NCBI GenBank assembly: GCA_003165095.1
Contig: PLSH01000158.1
Span: 1-9,319 of the forward strand
Source of the DNA: Acidobacteriaceae bacterium
Lineage (GTDB): Bacteria > Acidobacteriota > Terriglobia > Terriglobales > Acidobacteriaceae
Direction: 5' to 3'
Length of the DNA stretch: 9,319 nucleotides
The notes beneath the pieces were generated by a model. That model worked only from the letters and a program-made list of their open reading frames with translations, was not told the DNA's origin and ran no database searches. Shown here in pieces: positions 1 to 7,500 of the stretch. The position numbers and the translations under genes were made by a program. How positions within the stretch are numbered: position 1 is the stretch's first letter; every line of letters begins with the position of its first letter.

Positions 1-373
1 GAGCGGTGAGCTTCTGGCTGAGGGCGAGATTTTTCTCCTGCGGAGTCTTGTACCAGAAGTCGACCTCTTCCATGTTATCGGCAAAAAGGTGCACGGTGGC
101 AGAATCGACGGCAGCGCCGGTCTCTGCGGTGAACAGTTCGGCAATCTCATCAAATGAGCGGACGCCGTCAAAATACTGCGCCAGCTCCCATTGCGCGGGA
201 GCGAGGCGGAAAAAAGTGCCTTTCTCGCGCTGGAGAACGCCGAAGACCGGTTCGCCGTCGAGGGTGTCTTCGCGGACGACGAGGTCGGGATCGAGACGCG
301 GAAGCCGGCCGCGCGCTATGCGCGTCCTGGGCATTTCGGGAAGGGCGGCGTCGAGGGCTTCGCTTAGATTCAT
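1..373 (-). CDS. Putative M50-type (site-2) zinc metalloprotease, N-terminal part only
   Basis: Only the first 124 codons lie in the window; the gene runs off the left edge. The start is the ATG at 373, whose ATGA overlaps the TGA of the preceding lipoprotein gene, so translation is probably coupled. The visible part is soluble and holds a PqqD-like, winged-helix-type segment: PDLVVRE (about residues 28-34), GEPVFGVL, KGTFFRLAP and FDGVRSFDEIAELF (about 70-83). This layout is typical of the front of large 'putative peptide zinc metalloprotease' proteins, in which an M50 membrane protease core and HlyD-like periplasmic segments follow. Such genes are often found beside GAF-HlyD and HlyD adaptor genes, as here. 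The diagnostic HExxH and the membrane helices are outside the window, so the protease call rests on the N-terminal pattern and the neighbours. The main alternative is a stand-alone PqqD-like protein. Confidence 0.6.
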   Translation of the reverse strand, partial: MNLSEALDAALPEMPRTRIARGRLPRLDPDLVVREDTLDGEPVFGVLQREKGTFFRLAPAQWELAQYFDGVRSFDEIAELFTAETGAAVDSATVHLFADNMEEVDFWYKTPQEKNLALSQKLTA

Positions 374-1323
374 GGCGCGAGACGGACCTGCATTTGCATT
401 CCGGGCTTGAGCAGCGGCGATGGACCGACCACCGCTCCAATCACCTGCACGCTGCCGCTGGCCGGATCGACGACGGGGCTGACACGAAGAATGCGGCCGG
501 TTTGATGAAGTCCGGGGTAATCGGCGGTGGTGATGTCAAGGGGTTTGCCGACCTGGAAGGCTGCCATCACGGATTCCGGAACCGTGAAGAGCACATGCAG
601 CGGAGCTTCGGCCGTAATCCAGAAGAGGACATCGCCCTGTTTGACCTCCTGCGCTGGACGCACCGAACTGCGCCCGACAACGCCGGTAAACGGCGCGACG
701 ATGCGCGATTGGTCGAGCAACAGGTTGGCGGTAGCGAGATCGGCTTCGGCTGCGGCCTCCTCGCTGCGATAGCGAGCGACCTGGGCGATGGTCTCATCGA
801 GCTTGTACTTCACATGTTCCCAGTCTTCATCGCTGATGATCTTGTCGGCGCGCATTGAGTCCGCGCGGCGCAGATCGGCTCTCGCGCTTGACTCTTCGGC
901 TTCCCAGCTTTGGACCTGCGCCTGGGCCGAGGCGATGCGGGCGTTTTGCGCATCGCATTGTGAGCGCAGAGCGCGGTCGTCCAGCAGAGCCAGGAGCTGT
1001 CCGCTTTTTACATGGTCGCCAAACTGCGCGGCGATGTTGACGACGCGGCCATTGCGCTCGGCTGCGATGTCGGCCTGCTGCTCGGCGACCAGCGGGCCGG
1101 TGGTGGAAAACGACCTGGGGTCGGATGAGGTCGAGGGAGGATTTGGAGTGGGAGTGGAGGCCGGAGTTGGCGCGGGAGGAACTGAAGGCGTCTCAGAGGC
1201 AACGACAGCGGCAGACTGCGACTGCGGATGTGAGTTGCAGCCGGAGCACGCGATCAAAACCGCGGCAGCCGTCAGCGTGGCAGCGACGGCGAGCAGCTCT
1301 CGGAGAAATGAGTAAGGATTCAT
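370..1323 (-). CDS. HlyD/RND-type periplasmic adaptor lipoprotein (membrane fusion protein)
   Basis: A 317-residue secreted adaptor. The start chosen is the ATG at 1323, because it is preceded by a GGTGA ribosome site and opens directly into a lipoprotein signal peptide (hydrophobic residues 10-25, lipobox LIAC with Cys26). An in-frame ATG at 1362 lies inside the upstream gene and has no ribosome site. After Cys26 comes a Pro/Ser/Thr-rich tether (about 46-69), the first half of a biotinyl-lipoyl fold (about 79-114, with GRVVNIAAQFGDHVKSGQ), a charged coiled-coil hairpin (about 118-204), the second lipoyl half (about 205-237, SRIVAPFTGVVG), a beta-barrel, and a membrane-proximal domain ending in LKPGMQMQVRL. 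This is the usual order for RND/HlyD adaptors, which link inner-membrane machinery to an outer-membrane channel. No pump gene is adjacent; its partners are the GAF-HlyD fusion 5 nt upstream and the putative protease overlapping downstream. The substrate is unknown. Confidence 0.85.
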   Translation of the reverse strand: MNPYSFLRELLAVAATLTAAAVLIACSGCNSHPQSQSAAVVASETPSVPPAPTPASTPTPNPPSTSSDPRSFSTTGPLVAEQQADIAAERNGRVVNIAAQFGDHVKSGQLLALLDDRALRSQCDAQNARIASAQAQVQSWEAEESSARADLRRADSMRADKIISDEDWEHVKYKLDETIAQVARYRSEEAAAEADLATANLLLDQSRIVAPFTGVVGRSSVRPAQEVKQGDVLFWITAEAPLHVLFTVPESVMAAFQVGKPLDITTADYPGLHQTGRILRVSPVVDPASGSVQVIGAVVGPSPLLKPGMQMQVRLAP

Positions 1324-1328
1324 AGGTG

Positions 1329-1333
1329 TCACC
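1329..1333 (-). promoter_or_regulatory. Ribosome binding site of the adaptor lipoprotein gene
   Basis: GGTGA, complementary to the 16S rRNA 3' end, sits 5 nt before the ATG at 1323. It contains the TGA stop of the GAF-HlyD gene, so termination and re-initiation are likely coupled. It supports the start at 1323 over the in-frame ATG at 1362. Confidence 0.55.
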
Positions 1334-3734
1334 AGCCAATCCAGTTCCAAAGAGTCTGCCATGCCCAGAGCGCGGGCCGGCGCAGCAGGACGTATCCCGC
1401 GGTCCGCCAGCCAATCGAAATTTTTGCTCGCCCGGACATGCCTGCGCGGAGAGTGGCGTCGGGATTTTGTATCGGAACCTCAGCGGAAAAGATGCGCTCG
1501 CCATCGCCCGCCTGCGCCTCGGGGCTGAGGATGGAAACAGGGTCGTGCCAGGTTCGGCGCGGGTAACTGTCAAGCTTGATGGCCGCGAGCTGGCCGGGAT
1601 GCACCAGGACGGCGTCGCGTTGTGGAACCGCGATTTGAAAGACTGCCGAGCCGAGATCGAGAACCTGCGCGAAGGGAGCGCCGGCGTCGAGATGTTCGCC
1701 CGCGGCGTTCTGCAGATTTGGAGTGATCACGATGCCGGCAATGGGGGAGCGCAGTTCTGCGCTGTCGAGGCGCGTGCGTGCGCGTTCCACCTCGGAGCGG
1801 AGATACTCGGTCTGAGCGCGGTCGGCGCCGGCCTGCGGAGTGGCGTGCGCCAGGTCGTCTTCCATCACCAGCATCGCCTGCTGATATTTGGCTTCAGAGG
1901 CGGCAAGGTCGGTGCGCCACTGCCAATCGTTCAAGCCACCCAGCACGTCACCGGCAGCAACGCGCTGGCCCTCATGCACGTAAACGGCCTCAACATTGCC
2001 ATCGACGGGCGCGGCGATGGTGACGATGTGCTGCGGGGCGACAATCGCATCTCCCGTTACGCGCATCGGCAGCGGGCAGAGCGCAAGAAAGAGCGTGCCG
2101 GAGGCTACCAGGGTAGCCATGGCCAGGCGGCGCCCCAGGCTGGTGCGCATGAGGGCGGCCTTCTGGCGCGCAAGCGGCTCAATCAGGCTGATGAGCGGCA
2201 CTTCGCGATAGAGCAATGCGTTGCGGATGGCGACCGTTGCCTGGCCGGCGAGAATCTTGATCATCTCAGTGTGCGGCAGGCCGAGGAAATCGGGTTCGCT
2301 GCTCTCGTAAAGCAGCAATCCGACGCGTCCCTGATCGTCTGTGAGGGGCAGCGAATAGAGCGAGCGGTAGCCCGTTTGCTCGAAATGGAGAGCGACCGGC
2401 GAAGGGAGATCGGCGTTTGCCTCCGCGCCGGATTCCTCGCGCTGGTGAAGGTGCAGGGAGTCGGGTTGAGAAGAGAGCCAGCGCATGAGTTCCTGAAGGC
2501 GCTCGACCTGCGCGTCTCCCAGAGGAAGGTTCGACATGCCGGAGACAGCCTTCAATTGCAGACGCCCGCGGTTGTCGAGGGCGATGGCGCAGAGCTCGTA
2601 GGGAAGCACGTTCTGCGGGCTGTTGACAATGATCTGCAGCAGGCGGTCAAGGCGCAGCGTGGAGGTGATCTCAGAGCTGACTTTTACCAGCGCCTCAAGA
2701 ATCTCAAGCTTGCGCTCGGCGAGGAGCAAGCTTGCGTTCTTGAGCGCGCTGCTGACCGTCTCCGCCATGGACGAAAGGAAGAACTGGTCGTCTTCGTCGA
2801 ATGGGCGGCCTTCCTTATTGATGGCTTCGAGCACGCCGACTTCGGCTTCATCCTGGAGCAGCGGGACCAGCAGCGCATCGGTTACGGGTGGAATGCCGGT
2901 GTGGCCGTCCACTGCGGCGTTGCGGCGGACCAGGCGTTCATCGTCCGGGTTGTCAATCAGCAGCGATTCGCCGTCCTCCGCCATATCGGCGACGTAGCCC
3001 TGGCCGGGAGTTTGCGCGATGCCGGTTTCGACAGTCGCGTCCTCTCCGCAGGTGGAAACGAGCCGCAACACGCCGGCGTCAAAGAGCCAGAGATGGACCG
3101 CCTGGCAGGCCAGCATGGCCAGGGCCTTTTCCGGAATCATTTTGGTGACGGCATCGAACTCGAGGGTTGAATTCAGCGACTTCTCAAGATCGTAAAGCTG
3201 CGACATTCGATGAAGGGAATCGAGCAGGTTCTGGCGCTGCTCCTCGCCCTCTTCCGCCGCCAGGATCGCCGGCGGGGCAAGCTGGAGGATCGGCGCGAGT
3301 TGGTCTAATTCCTCCGGGTCAAACACCGTAGAGAAATTGAGAATCTCAACGCAACCGATCAGCCGGTCATTAAGGAGCAGGGGCAGATAGGCAAGCGATG
3401 CGACGGAACGCGCGATATGCAGATGGGAGTAGTCCTCGCGCCGAATATCGCTGCCCCGATAGATGAGCGCCCGCGGTTCGTCGGTGAGCAACTCGGAGAT
3501 GAGGCGGCCGCCGGCGGGCATTGACATTTGTTCGATGGAAATATCTCCGGCCGCAGCAATGGCTGTCCACGCCGCATCGCCGTCGCCGGGCGTAAACCGG
3601 TGAATGGCGCAGGCGGTGTCAGGAAGCAGCTCAACAATGGCAGAGGCAACCAGGGTTGCGCGCGCCGCGGCATCGGGTGCGGCCAGAAGCAGCGCGGCGA
3701 CCTCAAGAGCAGCTTCATTGAGAGGAGAGATCAT
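1329..3734 (-). CDS. Three-GAF-domain sensor fused to a HlyD-type membrane fusion protein
   Basis: An 801-residue fusion. Three GAF-like sensor domains occupy about residues 15-155, 180-335 and 345-510. Short helical linkers follow GAF1 (about 160-185) and GAF2 (about 335-350). The second GAF has the most classical ending (EAINKEGRPFDEDD, 303-316). A single hydrophobic segment (about 537-557) follows basic residues RR, so the GAFs should be cytoplasmic and the C-terminal part periplasmic. That part is a HlyD adaptor: first lipoyl half (about 563-600, VDGNVEAVYVHEGQRVAAGD), a short coiled-coil (about 605-660), second lipoyl half (660-700, ELRSPIAGIVITP) and a beta-barrel (700-775). The tail is Trp-rich (five Trp in 790-801). 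The ATG at 3734 is the first usable codon, since an in-frame TGA lies three codons upstream, but no clear Shine-Dalgarno precedes it. As first gene of the operon it may let a cytoplasmic small molecule control an export complex. No catalytic domain (GGDEF, kinase, HTH) is present, and the ligand and cargo cannot be read from the sequence. Confidence 0.85.
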   Translation of the reverse strand: MISPLNEAALEVAALLLAAPDAAARATLVASAIVELLPDTACAIHRFTPGDGDAAWTAIAAAGDISIEQMSMPAGGRLISELLTDEPRALIYRGSDIRREDYSHLHIARSVASLAYLPLLLNDRLIGCVEILNFSTVFDPEELDQLAPILQLAPPAILAAEEGEEQRQNLLDSLHRMSQLYDLEKSLNSTLEFDAVTKMIPEKALAMLACQAVHLWLFDAGVLRLVSTCGEDATVETGIAQTPGQGYVADMAEDGESLLIDNPDDERLVRRNAAVDGHTGIPPVTDALLVPLLQDEAEVGVLEAINKEGRPFDEDDQFFLSSMAETVSSALKNASLLLAERKLEILEALVKVSSEITSTLRLDRLLQIIVNSPQNVLPYELCAIALDNRGRLQLKAVSGMSNLPLGDAQVERLQELMRWLSSQPDSLHLHQREESGAEANADLPSPVALHFEQTGYRSLYSLPLTDDQGRVGLLLYESSEPDFLGLPHTEMIKILAGQATVAIRNALLYREVPLISLIEPLARQKAALMRTSLGRRLAMATLVASGTLFLALCPLPMRVTGDAIVAPQHIVTIAAPVDGNVEAVYVHEGQRVAAGDVLGGLNDWQWRTDLAASEAKYQQAMLVMEDDLAHATPQAGADRAQTEYLRSEVERARTRLDSAELRSPIAGIVITPNLQNAAGEHLDAGAPFAQVLDLGSAVFQIAVPQRDAVLVHPGQLAAIKLDSYPRRTWHDPVSILSPEAQAGDGERIFSAEVPIQNPDATLRAGMSGRAKISIGWRTAGYVLLRRPALWAWQTLWNWIGW

Positions 3735-3763
3735 GGGATATCAGGCTGTTGGGGCAAAACTGT

Positions 3764-3774
3764 GCTTGACAAGC
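3764..3774. promoter_or_regulatory. Candidate operator: 11-bp palindrome in the divergent intergenic region
   Basis: GCTTGACAAGC is a perfect inverted repeat (5-bp arms, one central base). It lies between the divergent GAF-HlyD and STAS genes and covers the -35 box of the candidate plus-strand promoter. It could be a regulator site acting on one or both genes. It is short, so chance is possible. Confidence 0.3.
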
Positions 3775-3794
3775 TGATTGGGGTTATTGATTCT
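3766..3794 (+). promoter_or_regulatory. Candidate sigma-70-like promoter for the STAS gene
   Basis: A perfect TTGACA (3766-3771) is followed, after a 17-nt spacer, by GATTCT (3789-3794), a weak -10 box with 3 of 6 consensus bases. Transcription would begin near 3801. That leaves no room for a leader before the TTG at 3802 and favours the GTG at 3865 as the start of the STAS gene. Confidence 0.4.
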
Positions 3795-3864
3795 GAAGTA
3801 GTTGGAGATTAGCAAGCCCGACTCTCGGTGTAAAGCGAAATCTTGTCTGGCGATTGGGGAGCAC

Positions 3865-4209
3865 GTGGATCTGGATGTAAGAGAGAGCGGCAATATTTGC
3901 ACGCTGAAAGTAAAAGGGCGATTGGTGAGCGGGGAGCCCGTGAACCAGTTTGAGAATGCATTCCAATCTGCCCTTCACAGCGGGCACATCTATCTGATCA
4001 TCGATCTTGAAGCGGTTCCGTTCATGGACTCATCGGGAATCGGTTCCATCGTGAATGCACTTCGATTGTCGTCGAAGGTGGGCGGCAGCGCGAAGCTGGT
4101 GAAGCTGGCTCCCCTTGTTTCCAAGACATTCAAAATGTGCGGCATCCTGGGCCTGTTCAGCGTTTATGAGTCGGAAGCCGACGCCGTAGCCGCGTGTGGC
4201 GGCGTATAA
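3865..4209 (+). CDS. STAS-domain protein, anti-sigma-factor antagonist type
   Basis: A single-domain protein of 114 residues, the usual size of SpoIIAA/RsbV-like antagonists. Beta strands at the start (DLDVRESGNICTLKVKGRL, 2-20) lead to the hallmark FMDSSGIG (53-60). The second serine, Ser57, aligns with the serine that a partner anti-sigma-factor kinase phosphorylates in SpoIIAA. When unphosphorylated, such proteins bind the anti-sigma kinase and free the sigma factor or another target. The GTG start at 3865 is chosen because the STAS fold begins there and GGGGAG lies just upstream (only 3 nt away, close). The reading frame stays open back to a TTG at 3802, which would add 21 residues unlike the family. 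The gene stands alone, divergent from the GAF-HlyD operon and convergent with the metal-efflux operon. No kinase or phosphatase partner is in the window, so its pathway is unknown. Confidence 0.85.
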   Translation: MDLDVRESGNICTLKVKGRLVSGEPVNQFENAFQSALHSGHIYLIIDLEAVPFMDSSGIGSIVNALRLSSKVGGSAKLVKLAPLVSKTFKMCGILGLFSVYESEADAVAACGGV

Positions 4210-4337
4210 AATTGCGTTCCGCCTGGCCAGCCCTGCTGCGCGGAGATGGGATAAACCGCTTCCCGGGGAAATCCCAGCAGAAAATCTGGAAGCCTTGAAA
4301 AACGCGCGAGAAGTTTGCAGGATGTCGGAGATAAAGG

Positions 4338-4365
4338 AAAGCCCCGGTAGTGAGCCGGGGCTTTT
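4338..4365 (+). terminator. Rho-independent terminator, STAS gene
   Basis: A perfect 10-bp stem (AAAGCCCCGG 4338-4347 with CCGGGGCTTT 4355-4364) and a 7-nt loop TAGTGAG, ending in TTTT then CTC. It lies about 130 nt after the STAS stop codon. The other side is also T-rich when read on the minus strand (TTTCCTTTAT), so it may act in both directions. Confidence 0.75.
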
Positions 4366-4370
4366 CTCGA

Positions 4371-4399
4371 AGGAGAAAGAGGGGGTAGTCAGCCCCCTC
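4371..4399 (-). terminator. Terminator-like hairpin for the metal-efflux operon
   Basis: GAGGGGG (4379-4385) pairs with CCCCCTC (4393-4399) around a 7-nt loop. On the minus strand the stem is followed by TTTCTCCT. It lies about 165 nt beyond the stop of the pump gene and is followed by the stronger hairpin at 4338-4364, giving tandem termination signals for converging transcripts. Confidence 0.6.
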
Positions 4400-4563
4400 G
4401 CATGCGTACCTTACGTGTAACAAGTATAGCAAGATATCGGTTGAACACGGTGCTGGAATTCCGTGTATGTGAAACGCATGTTGATGGCACAAAACGTGAG
4501 GTTGTGGCGTTTTGCGGGTCTATTATTTTCAAGAACTTGTTTAGAATCAATGATTGTGCACTC

Positions 4564-7500
4564 CTATTGCGCCTGCTCCCGTTGCAGATCACGTTCACGC
4601 AGCCACGTGAAAATGACTGGGGTAACAATCAGCACGTGAACGAGAGAGCTAAGCATCCCTCCCAGCACCGGAGCAGCGAGCGGCCTCATGAACTCGGCGC
4701 CTGTGCGCGTGGACCAAAGCAGCGGAAGCAGGCCGGCTACCACTGTAGCGACGGTCATTACCTTGGGACGAAGCCGCAGCAGGGCGCCTTCAATTACGGC
4801 TGCATGCAGGCCGGCGCGCGTCAGTTTGCCATCGGCTGCTCTGCGCCGCGCAACAGCCTCTTCAAGATAGATGACCATCACCACGGCTGTTTGCACGGCC
4901 GTTCCGAATAAAGCAATGAAACCTACCCAGACCGCAACCGAGAAGTTGAGCCCAAGAATCTTGACGAGAAATATGCCGCCGCTGAGCGCGAAGGGCACCG
5001 CGAGCAGAACGTGCGCGGCTTCCCTGGCTGAGTGATAGGTGCGATAGAGCAGGACAAAAATCACCAGCAGCACAACGGGAATCACCAGTTCGAGGCGCTT
5101 GCGCGCGCTGATCTGGTTTTCATATTGGCCGCTCCACTCGACGTAGTATCCCGGCGGCATCTTTACCCGTTCGGTGACTGCGCGCTGGGCCTGATCGACA
5201 AAGCCTCCCACATCGCGGCCGCGTACATTCAACAGCACGGCCCCGCGTAACAGGCCGTTCTCGCTGGTGATCATCGACGGGCCCATGGTTGTCTTCATGG
5301 TGACCACCTTGCTGAGCGGGACTTGTGCGCCGCTGCTTCCGGTGACAAGAACCTCGTCCAACTGTTGCGGGTTCTCGCGGAAATCGCGCGCGTAGCGAAC
5401 CCGAACCGGGAAGCGTTGCCTGCCCTCAATGGTGGTGGTCAGATTCTTTCCGCCAATCGCGGTTTCAATCGCATCCTCGACATCGGCGACATTCAACCCA
5501 TAGCGGTCCGCGGCGGCACGATCGACGGTCATCTCCAGATAGGGCGAGCCCGTGGTGCGCTCGGCATAGAGATCCACGGCGCCCGGTACCTGCGCCACGA
5601 CTTCCTTGATCTCTTCCGACTTGGCCTCAATCACACCGAGGTCGGGACCAAAGACCTTGATGCCAACCTGGGTGCGGATACCGGTTGAGAGCATGTCGAT
5701 GCGGTTGCGAATCGGCTGCGTCCAAATGTTGGTGACGCCTGGAATCTGCAGTTTCTCATCGAGCCGGGCGAGGATTGCGTCTTTCGTGAGCCCCCTGGGC
5801 CACTGGTCCTTTGGCTTGAAGGTAATTGTCGTCTCACTCATGTTGATCGGCGCAGGATCGGTGGATGTTTCCGCGCGGCCAACCTTGCCCACCACCATCT
5901 CGACGGCCGGGTCCGCGGAGATGATGAGGTCCTGCTGGCGAAGGATGCGGGTTGCCTCGGTGAGCGAGATGCGCGGGTCGGTGATGGGCATGAAAAGCGC
6001 CGTCTCTTCATCGAGCGGCGGCATGAACTCGGAGCCAATCGTCGTTGCCGTGTAGAGAGCGCCGAGGAGTAACGCCACCGCCGCGCCCAGTGTAATGATC
6101 CTGTGACGCAGCGCCCAGCGCAGCACGGGCTGGTAGATGGCGCGCAGCATGCGCATGATCGGATTCGCATTTTCGCTGTGCAGTTTGCCTCGAATCAGGA
6201 ATGTGCACAAAACCGGCACCAGCGTAATGGCAAGAATGGTGGAGCAGACCATGGCAAACGTCTTGGTGAAAGCGAGCGGGTGAAACATCTTGCCTTCCAT
6301 GCCGGTGAGCGCAAAGACAGGGACGAAGGCGAGAATGATGATCACCATGGCGAATGAGATTGGCCTGCCGACAAGCCGCGCGGCCTTGAGAGTGATTTCC
6401 CCGATGTGGTCGCGATAGTTGCCGTGCTCCGCTTCGTATTGCTCCGCCTGGCGAATCACGTTTTCTGTCATCACAATGCCCGCGTCCACCAGGACGCCGA
6501 TGGCAATGGCGATTCCTCCCAGGGACATGATGTTCGATGAAATGCCCGCGCCTTTCATGAACAGGAATGCGCCCAGCACGGCAAGCGGCAGAGGAATGGT
6601 GACCACCAGGATGCTGCGGAAATGCCACAGAAACAGCACGTGCGCCAGTGTTACCAGAATCAGCTCTTCAATCAGCGCATGGCGCAGCGTGTCGACTGCG
6701 TGATCGATGAGAATGCTGCGGTCATAGAAGGGAACGATGCTTACACCTGCAGGCAGGCCCGGCTGAATCTCGCTGATCTTCTGTTTAACGGCATCGATTA
6801 CCTCGCGTGCGTTTGCGCCGTAGCGAATCACAACCACGCCGCCCACGGCTTCTCTCCCATCCTTGTCGAGAACACCGCGGCGGAACTCGGGACCAAGCTG
6901 CACGCTGCCCACATTGCCCACGGTTACGGGTATGCCGTTGAAAGCGCCAAGCGATATATTCTCAATGTCCTTCAGGCCGTCGATCAATCCGATGCCGCGT
7001 ATCATTTCCTCGGTGTCACCGGACTCAACCACCTTCGCGCCCACGTTGTTGTTGCTTCGCTCCACCGCGGAGACCACGTCTTTGAGCGCGACGTTGTAAG
7101 CGCGCAGCTTGATGGGATCGAGATCGATCTGGTACTGCTTCACGAATCCGCCCACGCTTGCGACTTCGGCCACGCCGGGCACGGAGTTCAACTGGTACTT
7201 CACATACCAGTCCTGGATGGAGTGCAGCGTGCCGCTGTCGTAGGGGCCTTCGACCGTGTACCAATAAACTTGGCCCACTCCGGTTGCGTCAGGCCCCATC
7301 ATGGGCGTAACGCCGGCGGGCAAAAAGCTGCCGGCAAGACTCAGACGCTCCAGCACGCGGGTCCGGGCAAAATAAATATCCACGGAATCTTCAAAGATCA
7401 CGTTCACCATCGAGAAGCCAAATGCCGAAGAAGAACGAACCGTGCGCACATGCGGAAGGCCTTGCAGGTTCACGGTTAGCGGATAGGTAATCTGGTCTTC

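Larger units (their letters stand above)
4210..4563. other. Non-coding stretch between convergent transcription units
   Basis: These 354 nt show no convincing gene. They hold the two terminator-like hairpins listed separately. The 3' region of the metal-efflux operon also has short inverted repeats: ACACGG/CCGTGT at 4445-4450 and 4461-4466, with an EcoRI-type GGAATTCC palindrome between them, and CAAAACG/CGTTTTG at 4490-4496 and 4508-4514. These may fold in the 3' untranslated RNA. A minus-strand TATACT near 4427-4432 lacks a fitting -35 box and is not called as a promoter. Short reading frames here show no family resemblance. Confidence 0.6.

Noticed and set aside
154..858. Plus-strand open frame spanning the protease/adaptor junction
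   Set aside because: The composition is Arg-rich shadow coding, and it crosses two well-supported minus-strand genes.
1324..1362. Longer N-terminus for the adaptor lipoprotein from the ATG at 1362
   Set aside because: It would bury the lipoprotein signal behind 13 residues, overlap the upstream gene, and lacks a ribosome site.
1326..3170. Long plus-strand open frame of 614 codons antisense to the GAF-HlyD gene
   Set aside because: It is a mirror of a GC-rich coding frame. The minus-strand protein has clear domain structure, and the plus-strand translation shows none.
4196..4420. Small plus-strand gene after the STAS gene
   Set aside because: It runs straight through a strong terminator hairpin and has no family resemblance.
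4425..4435. Minus-strand TATACT as the promoter of a small RNA
   Set aside because: No acceptable -35 box lies 16-18 nt upstream. It remains only a possibility.
4402..4911. Plus-strand gene downstream of the hairpins
   Set aside because: Most of it is antisense to the conserved C-terminus of the pump. The unique part (4402-4563) has no ribosome site or motif.
6622..7479. Plus-strand open frame antisense to the pump gene
   Set aside because: It lies opposite highly conserved RND sequence and has no recognisable motifs or ribosome site.
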